Origin: Bryoerythrophyllum caledonicum
Taxonomy: Eukaryota; Streptophyta; Bryopsida; Pottiales; Pottiaceae
Length of the DNA stretch: 64,000 nucleotides
Assembly: GCA_963971425.1 (NCBI GenBank)
Contig: OZ020525.1
Coordinates: forward strand, 1,736,001 to 1,800,000
Reading direction: 5' to 3'
In this document: positions 19,691-29,514 of the stretch, one piece after another
How positions within the stretch are numbered: position 1 is the first letter of the stretch
How the letters are laid out: each line of letters starts with the position of its first letter
Translations under genes and position numbers: made by a program
The notes under the pieces: generated by a model
What the model was told of the DNA's origin: nothing
Database searches by the model: none
What the model saw: the letters and a program-made list of their open reading frames with translations, nothing else

Positions 19691-21639
19691 CTTAGAGGGT
19701 AATATCAGCTCTTGACCCCCCAGAAAAAACAAAAAAACAAAAAAGAAACTGAAATCCGTTAAAGTTATCCTTTCCGGTTATCCATTCAAACTCAGATCAT
19801 TGATTGATTACAATTGCTATCTCGAATTGAAAGATTAATAGCCTTATCCCACCTGTACCATAGAACTTACTACTTGTTGATTAACTCAGTTGAGCTTGGT
19901 CACTGGGACAATTAGTGCAGACTTAAGTTGCCTTTTTCAAACAATTGTTGGGTATTATGAGGAACATTAATGACACCATTTCTAAGGTAGCACTTTTCAA
20001 TGAGACCATGTCATGGGAATGTAATGCACCGTACCTGAGGGTTGATTTTGGCATTATTGTGCCAATTTCCAAATATTCATTCATTTAAAAAAATAGATGT
20101 TTGATGAAATGAACATTCTCTCAGATTAGTTTCTTCACCAAGAAACAATCATTTGAAAAATAATTTCTGATAATTTTGGGAACTATTTTTAGAAATAGTT
20201 TACACTGAATCCGACCATTGGGTACGGTATGCATGTGAGGAGAAATCAATGTAGTCCCCAAACCCACTTTCCAGTTTGTCACTGAATTTCGTGGTTGCCA
20301 GTACAGTATTTTGTATTTTATGCAACCAACATCTACGATGTCTCACATTATGGTATGTACCATTTTTGAAAGTTGAAGAAGAATGGTTGACATCATTTTG
20401 CACTAAATGCGACTATCATGTCGCACAATTCAGTATGATGTATCAATCAGTTGAATGTTGAAGAAGAACGGTAGCTCACGCAGCCCTGCATTATTTGGTA
20501 TAATGTGGAGAGTGAGCTATGCATCATTTCAGGCATGAATGAAAAGGGCTCACATGTCGATATTGTGGTTCAATAATGCCTTGCGATCGCCTTCATGTGC
20601 ATTATTCCTGACTGTATTCAACTTCAACCTCCTGTCAATGCTAGAATACACAGGAACTTCCGGTGTCACACGCTTGGCAGAGGTCACACAAGCCCTGTCA
20701 AGTTCCTGGTTAATTGTTGTGCGAGAGTTCCTCACTGGAATTGTAACACCTCGTTCATATCCACAATCCTTTCTCTAGAGGAACGTCGCTGAGAGCGAGA
20801 CCCCCCAAACCGCAAGTGCATTATCCCTCACGCCAAAAATCCCCGGCAACGAATATGCGAAGTTTTGACCAAAAATTGATCGGGTGTTACTCTTGAAGAG
20901 GCCCGCCCACACGGCAAATGTCAATGTATCATATGATTTAAAACAAAAGTTGGTTACTTTGTTTTTGTCGCCTCACCAAATAATTCCATATTCTTTTCTC
21001 CCTTACCTCTATCTTCTATGCAACAAGAACCAACACTAAGCTAGTGATGAGTACTTCTCACCAAGGGGTCAAAGCCTAGAGGCCAAGCAGTTTTAGTAGT
21101 TTGATTGGTTCAAAACTCAAACTCAACATGTGGGTCTAATGCTCTTGGGACGAAGGGCGGATGGCCTCTAAAATGTGTACATGGCAACACTTTGGAGAAT
21201 CTTGGCAGCCATTTGAGAAGAATTTGGGTAAAACAAGATTTTTAAGATCCAAAATTATCATTGAAGGACATGATAGTTGGCATGTTTCTACATGGAAGCA
21301 CATTTTCATTTAATTTGCAAGATGACTTTTCATGGAATACATTTTTACTTTTGATTATCCAATCCTTCTTAACTCCTAAGAGCCCAAAGCCTTTTCCCAC
21401 AACAAACACTTCAATACTATCACTATCAACACGTGGCAAGAAAATCTGATTTTGAAGTACAATTTTGGACTTTTAACTGTAAGATCTTTAAAAGATCTAT
21501 GTATGAACTAAATATGTTTTGAAAAAATAAAAATAAAATTCCAAAGATCTTATCACGAACAATCTAGTATAAAACTTCAAAAAGAAAAAATATATTTTCA
21601 AATTTTAGAAACGTGTCCAAAATGAAAAATATTCCCCCA
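19691..21639. other. No gene recognised
   Basis: About 1.9 kb of unassigned sequence. Short frames on both strands lack biased composition or motifs. Two GTTGAAGAAGAA(T/C)GG words near 20,373 and 20,456 hint at a degenerate local duplication. Nothing else stands out. Confidence 0.4.
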
Positions 21640-21651
21640 GGTTAAAATGGG

Positions 21652-21926
21652 CGTGGACAGGAAACCCCCCACGCTCGGAGTTACCCGAGGTCGGGCCCCA
21701 TCTTTATTGCATGGGCTCATTTTTTTGGCCCTCCCATTTTGGGGGGTCAGAGACTTTTTTTGGCTTTTTCTATCACTAAATTGGGGCCTACGGCCTCAAT
21801 TTAGTGTAGGAGTCCCCCTTGCTAAATTTAGGGCCCCATCCAAAAACAAAATAGGGGCCAGGTTTTGGCCCCACCACCTCCTCCCCCACCTGGTAAGTCT
21901 GAGCGTGGGGGGTTTCCTGTCAAATC
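21652..21926 (+). mobile_element. MITE (275 bp) with 12-bp target duplication, family M copy 1
   Basis: Inverted ends GACAGGAAACCCCCCACGCT occur near both boundaries in perfect complement. The element is flanked by the direct repeat GGTTAAAATGGG at 21640-21651 and 21927-21938. The interior matches the element at 22813-23088 in opposite orientation. A target duplication of 11-12 bp is closest to Mutator-like elements. Confidence 0.85.
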
Positions 21927-21938
21927 GGTTAAAATGGG

Positions 21939-22589
21939 GGCCTTCAGAGGCTTGTAGTGTGTGAATCACACAAGTAAAAACAGAATCAAAAGTTTAAAAT
22001 AGATTCCACGCAAAGGATAATGAGCGCACACACCAAAGGTCCACTTAGAAAAATAGAGGCGGCAACATAATCATTTTTTTTAAAATTGAAAAATGAGAAT
22101 CATTTCCAAAAAAAAGATTGCTCATACATCCCTCACCGCACATCAAACACCGCAAAGGACCAATTTCCAAAACAAAAAACACCAAGAAGGTTGTATATGG
22201 AAAAAGTATTTAAGTAAGAATGCAGACGTGAGAGGGCATTAAATGAAAGGGGAACGGTTCGTGTGGGAGGTGATGAAAAGGGAGGGCGCAGCACCCGAGA
22301 CGGGCTCTTTGGCACCCGCAGCTGAATTTCAAACAGGAACCGCAGCAGCGGCAAACCAATTTGGAGGTCCCGCTAACTTTAGATCCCGGTTTAAAACAGG
22401 GAGCGAAGTCCGGGGAATGCAGTGGTGGAGTGCCCACATCTGCGCAGGGCGGATCCATGCCTCAGATGGCATATCGCTGCTGCTGTCCAAATATCCCAGA
22501 ATCAATCTCTTCAAATTAACAACCTCGGAAGTTACCTTACATTTTCTTCCTAATTTCACACTTCAAAACTGTTCATTATAGTGCAAGAA
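21939..22589. other. No gene recognised
   Basis: Unassigned sequence between a MITE and the SINE tail. The open frames at 22,210-22,580 on both strands overlap each other and show no motif. Confidence 0.4.
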
Positions 22590-22812
22590 GAAGAACTCCA
22601 ATCTCTGAAGGCGACCGGCGTGACTGTTCATTCTAGTGCAAGAAGAAGAAAGGGGACCGGCGTGAATATAGTGTGTGTTCATTCTCTTCACTAAGAGCTT
22701 TGTTCCATGTAGTGCCTGACCCGTCATTTTTGATGGGGTCAGGTCACTTCCATGTAGCTAGCTTCTCACCCTACCGGAAAAAGGAAGGTCGGGTGCAGCT
22801 AATTATCTTGGG

Positions 22813-23088
22813 CGAGGGAGAATTGACCCCCTCACTCGTCCTTACCCGAGGGGGTCACGAGGTCGTGGAGCCAAACTTGGCCCCTATTTTGTTTTTGGAT
22901 GGAGCCCTATTTGTAGCAATAGAGGTTCTTCCTTAGTTAACATTAGCCATTGGCCCCAAATTTGTCCGAAAAAATCCAAAAAAGCCTCTGAACCCTCCAA
23001 AATAAGAGGGCCAAAAAAATGACCCTATTCAATAAAGACGAGGCCCGCCTCGAGTAAAGACGAGCAAGGGGGTCAATTCTCCCTGGCC
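22813..23088 (-). mobile_element. MITE (276 bp) with 11-bp target duplication, family M copy 2
   Basis: Ends AGGGAGAATTGACCCCCT and its complement lie just inside the boundaries; the direct repeat ATTATCTTGGG flanks it at 22802-22812 and 23089-23099. The interior, reversed, shares long words with 21652-21926, for example CATCCAAAAACAAAATAGGG. The terminal 20 bases differ between the copies while the interior is conserved. Confidence 0.85.
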
Positions 23089-23590
23089 ATTATCTTGGGG
23101 ATGATGGAGCAACTTTTCAAGCCCGTCAACTTCTCCATTCCTCCCAACATACTAATCAGAGCAATGATGCATAGAGAACTTCAAGGTGGGACCTATCATA
23201 TTCTCTTAATAAAGGTAATTGAGGTACAACTTGGAAGCACCTGAAACCTTGGGTTGATTATAATAGTTGACGGGTGTCATGCATGGAAGTGGCCCTACAT
23301 TTTCTTCCCTACATTTTACAAGTAGAGAAGCTACAATGATAATTTGGGGCGGGCATTACATGGGGATTCGCCCTAAGCATATGGCCATGGGACATAGGCT
23401 AGTGTAATAGAACTACTCCCCCCTCTTGAGGGTAAACACTTGTCTACACTAAGTGCTTCCCTACACTAATTGCCTTAGACAACCAACATGTCATCTCCCC
23501 CAAGGGCTTTGTGGGTCCCCATACAACGAGGCCTTGGGACCCCTCTACCATAATTGGGTGGACTATGGTGGCAGGCACCACGCCGGCAAT

Positions 23591-23647
23591 AGGACTTGAA
23601 CTCACAATCACCTCACTGTTGTGCAATGACCCAAACCACTACACTAA
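23591..23647 (-). promoter_or_regulatory. Internal Pol III promoter (A and B boxes) of the SINE
   Basis: A box at 23636-23647 and B box at 23591-23603 in the right order and at tRNA-like spacing. They would drive transcription leftward by RNA polymerase III. Confidence 0.7.
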
Positions 23648-23659
23648 GGCCGTGGTGCC

Positions 23660-24530
23660 TTTTCTAGTGCAATGAATAAGGAAGGAAACAAAATATTGTA
23701 TTTCTAGTTTTAACCGCAAGATCTTAATGAATAGCATACTCTCAAAAGTTCATCAACTTTGACCGCACAGATTAGAAGATTATAGTGTTTGACGTAGGAA
23801 GGTGGTTGATTTTCATCCCCGCGATGTGTAGATCAACAGACTTTGGCTTTACTTGGTGCCAATTTTTTGCACTAGGCAAGGTCTCAATTTTATATCATCA
23901 TGTTGATCATGATATTAACTCCTAGTACACCAATTTTCAAAGATAGGGAAGGGGTGTAGCGTATTCAAAGAATTGTACAAGAGTGGAGGTTTGAGAAGTG
24001 CCAATTCACGTTTTCGTTTTTTGGGAACAAAATATGTTCTGGAGTGATTATCTGAATGGTCAATAAGAAGGTTTACACCACATATTGTATTATTTAATTA
24101 TAATTTTTTTTGTAAAAAATATGAAGACCTCAAATTTTTAAGTAGAAAAGAAGTTTTTTTAGTTCCTTGCTTGATAATGCGTGGCAATGTGTGAAAATCT
24201 TTGACTTGGGATAAAATGCATTTTCCCACTAAAGACAAGAAATGCTTTCTGACAAAGGAAATAATATTACTTGCTAGTATTGAAAATCTCAAATTTGTTA
24301 GTGTCATAGAAAAAGTTTTTGGAGTTGCGCGAGGTGCCCACACTCAACAATTTTTTTCTTTAAAATGGCATAAATTTTTTTTCTATAAGTCCGATGAGAA
24401 TAAGAATTGTACTCACGTACCTCTTGTCTTCTTGCATCTCTGTACAAAGTTTCAAATGTAAATTGCAACCATGGAAACGTGCCCAAGATTTGCAAAAGTC
24501 CACCTTGGGACTTTTGTCACTTAGGGGATA
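23660..24530 (-). mobile_element. TTAA-type miniature element, minus-oriented copy
   Basis: Reads in reverse the same blocks as 18,755-19,686, starting near CTTATCCCCTAAGTGAC (24,530) and stopping at TTTTCTAGTGCAATG where the SINE begins. The SINE therefore abuts or inserted into its end. Confidence 0.6.
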
Positions 24531-24535
24531 AGTAA

Positions 24536-24835
24536 GCTATTGAGGCACATAATATGAGGAGATACCTAGGCCATACCCGCAACATAGCTAGGCGATACCC
24601 TCTCATATTTGTGAGATGCCTAGGTGATACCCATGGATATTGTCTCAAAAGGTGGCTAAATACTTATGATGCTTGTCTCATTCTGGCTAATTGTCAATAT
24701 TTTTTTCATTTTTCCATAGTGTATCACTAGCAGCTCGATTTTTCTTTTTCTTGTAGCTTCTCAGCTAAGTTTAGCTAGTTTAAGGATCGCCTGCGCACTC
24801 AGGTGAGGCATTTCTATAAATATTTATTGATGGTT
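24536..24835. other. No gene; three degenerate CCTAGG-CGATACCC repeats
   Basis: Near 24,558-24,640 the words CCTAGGCCATACCC, CTAGGCGATACCC and CCTAGGTGATACCC recur at intervals of about 30-40 bases. The rest is unassigned. Confidence 0.4.
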
Positions 24836-24839
24836 TTTC

Positions 24840-26160
24840 ATTTGTTTTTTTTGGTTTTTTGGCACAATAAAAACCAAGATTTTTTGATTTTTTTTTACAC
24901 AAGCAAAGAGAACCTTTACTGGAAAGAGGCAAGGGAGAAAAACACAAAAGGCCTGGGGAAAACCCCGCCAGGACCGGCGAGGAGAACTACCGCCCAGGCT
25001 AGGCCTAAATATTAGTGTGAGAGTTAGTTCTAGAGTTAGTTCTAAGAGAATTGGGAGAAAGATGCCAGTGAGGCTTCTCGTCCACCTAGGAAGCCAGAAC
25101 GTCATTACAGCACCAGAGATCTTTGGAGCGCTTAGCGAACTTAGCGTTCTTCTCAGGTGCCAACATACTTCTGTTATGGACTTTGGTCCACGCCGCACGC
25201 CCGTAGTCAACCAACCCAATCCAAACTTTGGTTCTGAGTTTCTGCTTGGGCCACTTGGTGTCGTTGAAGGTAGCGTCATTTCTTTCGCACCAAAGCTGCC
25301 AAAGGATAATACCTCTCATAAGCAGCCAAATTCTGCTAACCAACGTGAACCTTTTCGGGATTTTGTGGCCGAAAATCCCGTATTTCCAGTTGGGGTTGAA
25401 CTCGTGAGTCGGAGCCTCCATGTGAATGTCCCCCGCACTTCGCACACTATTGGCGGCGACCTCCCTACTTTCCCTGCCGGTGTCGTCGGAGGAGTCCTCA
25501 GGGGACGGGGGGACTTCCTGTGTGACAGGCTGTTGGTGGATCGAGCTCCTCCTCGGCACACCTTTCCTTCGTCGCCACAGCCGGCTTCTCATCACGTAAC
25601 TTCATGTTGTTACTGTTCTTGTGCCTTTGGACCATCTGGTTGTCAAGCCTTCGCGACAACATCTGAATCAGAAGGTTGGACCCCACGTCCAAGTATCTTT
25701 AGCAGACTTACATTCCGAGAACCTGTGCATGATAGTCTCAGGAGTATCACGATCACAAACGGGACAATTTTGGTCAATCTCTACATGGGTCCTCCCTCTC
25801 CAGACATTGACCGCAATAGCTTTGTGCCAAATAGCCCAAATGAGACCGGCTTCTTTCTGGGCTCTCTCTGAGTCCCAAATGTTGAGCCATTTGAGTTTAC
25901 AAGACTCCGGCAGGATCCCATTCCATTTCTTCGTGACCACAAAAGGTTCTCTGTGCCTGCGTTGCAGAAGCATGCGGCCGATCTTGGCTGGAAAACTCCA
26001 TGAAAGGCGTTTTCCCATCCCATTTGAAACGTTCAGGATCCCACGTAAGCATGTCACTTCTTCCATAGAATAAATGGATGATGGTCTTCTTGGCACCCCG
26101 GGTGACCTTCACGACCTGGACACGGCGAACCATGCCAAAGTGCGTGGAGGTCCAATCATC
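24840..26160 (-). pseudogene. 5'-truncated L1-type LINE: zf-RVT and C-terminal end of ORF2 plus 3' UTR
   Basis: On the minus strand, 26,133-25,668 encodes the zinc-binding reverse-transcriptase-associated region, with GLIWAIWHKAIAVNVWRGR followed by CPVCDRDTPETIMHRFSEC. After a frame change, 25,595-25,086 encodes the usual C-terminal block with WQLWCERNDATF. The catalytic reverse transcriptase is absent, as expected for 5' truncation. The 3' end (25,010-24,840) finishes in a long A-rich tail on the minus strand. This family is distinct from the RNase H-bearing LINE elsewhere in the window: it has a zf-RVT domain and an A-rich, not TTC, tail. Confidence 0.75.
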
Positions 26161-26179
26161 CTAAAAATCATCTGAGCAT

Positions 26180-26785
26180 GATGTTAGTTCCGAATACAAC
26201 AAATTTTAGAGGTAGAGCAAGGGTGTAGCATATTCAAAACAAGTGTGCAAGGAGTAGAGGTTCAAAATTGTCAATTCACGATTTATTTATTTGAGATTTT
26301 AATATGTTTTAGAATGATAATTCAACAGTCAATAGGAAGGTTTACACCACATATTTTTGTAGAAAAAATAAAAAGTGAAAAATATGAAGATCTCTAGGTT
26401 TTATGTAAAAAAAATGAAGTTTTTTCCCCTGCTTGCCCGAAACGTGTAAAAATGTTTGACTTGAGTTAAAATGTTTTTTAACACTAAAGACAAGAATTTT
26501 TTTGACATCCTCAAAGAAGGTAATATTCTCTATATGTATGGAAAATCTCATTGTCAATAGAGACTTCTAGCAAAACTTTGAAGCTGATGGAGTCCCCATT
26601 TCTAACTTTGAGTGGTACTAACTCTCGAACCATGAATCCAAAATGAATAATAAAAATATCTCCATGGAGCTCTTATCAGGGACAATCTACTGTGGGAGTT
26701 TTAAAAATAAAAATAAAAATTCTAAATTTAGTAACCTGCCCAAAATCCAAAACGTGCGCCTCACGTACACTTGGGCTCTTAGGGG
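26180..26785 (-). mobile_element. TTAA-type miniature element, truncated minus copy
   Basis: Its start, CCCCTAAGAGCCCAAGTG on the minus strand, abuts TTAA at 26786-26789. Family blocks follow to about 26,180, where the L1 fragment begins, so the element is truncated there. Confidence 0.65.
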
Positions 26786-26789
26786 TTAA

Positions 26790-27110
26790 GAGATTTTGAG
26801 AATATTGTGCACTTTTCCTACATTACTTAAATATATATCCACTGAAAAGTTTGTCTATTTTCAAAGTCCTACAAACTAAATGATACTCAGAGAATCAATA
26901 ACTACTTCTCACAGCTCAAATCGTGTGCATTCCCTCTCTTCAAAAGTCTCCCAAAAGAATTCATAGTGTAAGCAATCTCATAGTTTTCACAAACAAACTC
27001 CTACACAAACAAAAACTCGAAAACAACCAACCTCTCCCAGAATTACGTGATAGGACCCCATAAAACCTCTAAAAAACACTCACCCTATATTTACAGATCA
27101 CCTCTTGGAA
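26790..27110. other. No gene recognised
   Basis: AT-rich unassigned sequence. Confidence 0.4.
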
Positions 27111-27114
27111 CTGA

Positions 27115-27262
27115 GCCCTGCGGCTCTGGTTGGTCCTTGGTTCTCTCTTGCTAGTAACTGGTTCCTGTGGTTACATAGTGTCTACCCTAAACCTATGTCC
27201 GATGGACATGGATAACGAATTGACACTTTATTCACTCCGGCTCACCACCGGGGACCGGACTT
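27115..27262 (+). mobile_element. Solo 3' tail of the RNase H LINE or its SINE
   Basis: GGTTACATAGTGTCTACCCT, a TTTATTCACTCCGG block and ACCGGACTTCTTCG follow in the same order as the LINE 3' region at 51,233-51,410. No coding sequence or tRNA-like head is attached, so this is a heavily 5'-truncated insertion. Confidence 0.65.
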
Positions 27263-27690
27263 CTTCGTCACAAACAAAACAAAATAAAACACCAAGTGGA
27301 ACCCTAATAACGAACTTGGAAAAATAGCACTTGTGTAGGTTTGATTATAAGGTTGATAAATGACTTTCTGCTAATGAATGACACTTAAAATACATCCACC
27401 CAGCATGGAAGCCAGCACAAATTAAAACCAGCCGCAGGTGGCGCCATAAGCCTAACACAGCGCTGCATGATTAACTCCAGGAAGCGACGGCGAACGCGCG
27501 GTTCGAAGCGCAGTTTCCCCAGACAGTTGTCCCAGTCGCCGCGCGGTTCGACCCGGATTCGACGCGGTTCCAAACCCTCGTTCCAAACATAGCCAGGGTC
27601 CCGCGCCGGAGATCAAGCGGGCCCTGAGGAGTCGGCACTCGGGGTGCACCACAATAGCCAGCCCCGCCCCCGCCTTTCGGCCTATCCCCC

Positions 27691-27700
27691 TATAATTTAG
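27691..27700 (+). promoter_or_regulatory. TATA-like box of the xylosyltransferase gene
   Basis: TATAATTTAG lies in otherwise GC-rich sequence 318 bases before the start codon and is followed by a CT-rich leader (CCTCCACCAACCCATCC). Position and context fit a core promoter; no other evidence. Confidence 0.4.
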
Positions 27701-28008
27701 CCGCCCTCCACCAACCCATCCTGGCTTCCTCACCATACAGGTAGTCATCCCGGCGTGTGTGCCTGCATTGCTGCGAGGCGCTTCGGATCCTCTCTGTCTC
27801 TCTCTTAGGGATGTAGCACTCGACGCTTGCATTGCGCGCGCTTCGTCGCGTGGGTCTTTCCGGACGATAGAGTTTGGAGTAATTTCGGTGTCTGCCTTTG
27901 TTTGAGCTCGTGCGTGTTGGAAATGTGTGTTGCTGTTGTAGTTTGAGGAGCGATTTTGGTGCTCTGCTTTCTCGGTGCAGCGTTTTTTGAACGCTGTACG
28001 GTATCGCG

Positions 28009-29514
28009 ATGGCGACGCAGGGGTTTCTGCAGAGGTCGATGGCGACGCCCAAGGGGCGGCGCTTGCGGAGGACGATTCATAACATTAAGATTACGGTGCT
28101 GTGCGGTTTGATGACGATTCTGGTGCTGCGCGGGACGATCGGCGCGGGGCAGTTCGGCACGCCCGCGCAGGACTTTGAGGACATCCGCGCGCACATCAGG
28201 TTGGCTACGCGGGAGTATCACAAAGCGCGCGTGCTGAGCCAGATTTCCGAGGATGGCGACTCGTATGCGGACAATGCAGATGGCGCGGACGTGGTTCCGA
28301 GCGTTCCAGGGAAGTCTTACAGCTTGGGACCGAAGATCAGCGACTGGGACGAGCAGCGCGAGCAGTACATGGTCGAGAAAATCATTGCGGGCGAGGCAAA
28401 AGCGGACGCGAAACCGCGCATGCTGCTTGTGACAGGCTCGCAGCCGTCGAGCTGCGAGAACCCCGAGGGCGACAACTTTTTGCTCAAGTCTATCAAGAAC
28501 AAGCTGGACTACGCGCGACTGCACAACATCGAGATCTTTTACAACATGGCGCACCTGGATCAAGAGATGGCCGGGTTTTGGGCGAAGCTGCCGTTGCTGC
28601 GCAAGCTGATGCTGACGAACCCGGACGTGGAGTGGATTTGGTGGATGGACAGTGACGCGCTGTTCACGGACATGTCGTTCGAGGTGCCCTTGGATAAGTA
28701 CGTGGATCACAACCTGGTGATGTATGGGTTCGACCACAAGGTGTACAAGCAGAAGCTGTGGACGGGACTGAATACGGGCAGCTTCTTCATCCGGAACTGC
28801 CAGTGGTCCCTGGACCTGCTGGACGCGTGGGCACCGATGGGACCGAAGGGCGTGGTGCGGAACAAAGCAGGTATGAATTGGTTCGGCTGTGTGGAATTTG
28901 ACGGTCCGGCGGAGGCTGTTTCATGTGTGGTCGGGCATGGTGTGTTTGTTTTGGTGACGATTTTGGGAATTCTGCATTTGGATTGGATGGGCAATTGGAG
29001 GGGTGTTCAGTTTGCGTGGGAGGTGCATTGGTTGCTAACGCTGTGGATTTGGAACTGCTTTTTTGCAGGGGAGTTGCTGTCGAAGAGCCTGACGGGGAGG
29101 ACGAACTTCGAGGCCGACGACCAGTCCGCGCTGGTGTACCTGCTGATCACGCAGCGGGCGGAGTGGGCGCCGAAGGTGCTGCTGGAGAACTCGTACTACC
29201 TGCATGGGTACTGGGTGGACGTGGTGGGCAAGTACGAGGAGAACATGGCGAGGAGTCACCCGGGGTTCGGCGACGACCGTTGGCCGTTCATCACGCATTT
29301 CGTGGGCTGCAAGCCGTGCTTGAAGAACGGCGGGGACTACCCGGTGGAGACGTGCTTCAAGCAGATGGATCGGGCGTTCACGTTCGCGGACAACCAGATT
29401 CTGGAGGTCCTGGGGTTCAGGCACCGAAAGCTGGGGTCGCCGAGGGTGGTGCGGGTGCGGGAGGATTCGTCGCATCCGCTGCGGCTCCGAGGGAGGAGCC
29501 TGGATAGACTGTAA
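28009..29514 (+). CDS. XXT: Xyloglucan 6-xylosyltransferase, GT34 (435 residues after splicing)
   Basis: A Golgi type II membrane enzyme that transfers xylose from UDP-xylose to the O-6 of backbone glucose in xyloglucan. Exons are 28009-28870 and 29069-29514. The N-terminus is short and basic, a transmembrane segment spans residues about 26-43 (IKITVLCGLMTILVLRG), and the family signatures follow: GTIGAGQFGTP, LGPKISDWDEQR, LLVTGSQPSSCENP, GDNFLLKSIKNKLDYARLH, the metal-binding DSD at 214-216 within WWMDSDALFTDM, GLNTGSFFIRN and DAWAPMGPKG. Exon 2 gives FEADDQSALVYLL, YYLHGYW and THFVGCKPC. Length and motif order fit land-plant XXT1/XXT2-type enzymes. The coding region is GC-rich in an AT-rich setting. 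A galactomannan galactosyltransferase (same family) is possible but the sequence is closer to xylosyltransferases. No other host gene is seen nearby. Confidence 0.92.
   Translation: MATQGFLQRSMATPKGRRLRRTIHNIKITVLCGLMTILVLRGTIGAGQFGTPAQDFEDIRAHIRLATREYHKARVLSQISEDGDSYADNADGADVVPSVPGKSYSLGPKISDWDEQREQYMVEKIIAGEAKADAKPRMLLVTGSQPSSCENPEGDNFLLKSIKNKLDYARLHNIEIFYNMAHLDQEMAGFWAKLPLLRKLMLTNPDVEWIWWMDSDALFTDMSFEVPLDKYVDHNLVMYGFDHKVYKQKLWTGLNTGSFFIRNCQWSLDLLDAWAPMGPKGVVRNKAGMNWFGCVEFDGPAEAVSCVVGHGVFVLVTILGILHLDWMGNWRGVQFAWEVHWLLTLWIWNCFFAGELLSKSLTGRTNFEADDQSALVYLLITQRAEWAPKVLLENSYYLHGYWVDVVGKYEENMARSHPGFGDDRWPFITHFVGCKPCLKNGGDYPVETCFKQMDRAFTFADNQILEVLGFRHRKLGSPRVVRVREDSSHPLRLRGRSLDRL
28871..29068 (+). 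other. GT-AG intron of the GT34 gene, readable in frame
   Basis: It begins GTATGA after AACAAAGCAG and ends CTTTTTTGCAG. The length is 198 bases, a multiple of three, with no stop in the coding frame, so an unspliced message would encode 66 extra residues. The inserted residues interrupt the conserved KAG-E-LL region, which confirms that it is an intron. GC drops and T rises across it. Confidence 0.9.

Larger units (their letters stand above)
22590..23659 (-). mobile_element. tRNA-derived SINE with LINE-type 3' tail, split by MITE insertions
   Basis: On the minus strand the head (23659-23574) has a Pol III A box (TTAGTGTAGTGG, 23647-23636) and B box (GAGTTCAAGTCC, 23603-23592) 32 bases apart, and its two ends, GGCACCACG and CGTGGTGCC, pair. 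The 3' part, with TACCCTCAAGAGGGGGGAG, TATTCACGCCGG and TTCTTCTTCTT, matches the 3' untranslated region of the window's LINE (51,270-51,410). Between about 22,705 and 23,385 unrelated sequence, including the 276-bp MITE, interrupts the tail. The last 90 bases are a duplicated tail. The left end is approximate. Confidence 0.7.

Noticed and set aside
23574-23659. A functional tRNA gene
   Set aside because: A and B boxes and end pairing exist, but no convincing anticodon arm, and the sequence continues into a LINE-like tail, so a SINE fits better.
25017-25871. 284-residue plus-strand frame
   Set aside because: It is the antisense of an L1-type LINE with a clear zf-RVT region on the other strand.
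28923-29507. Long alternative frames inside the xylosyltransferase gene on both strands
   Set aside because: Shadow frames of GC-rich coding sequence; the GT34 frame accounts for conservation.
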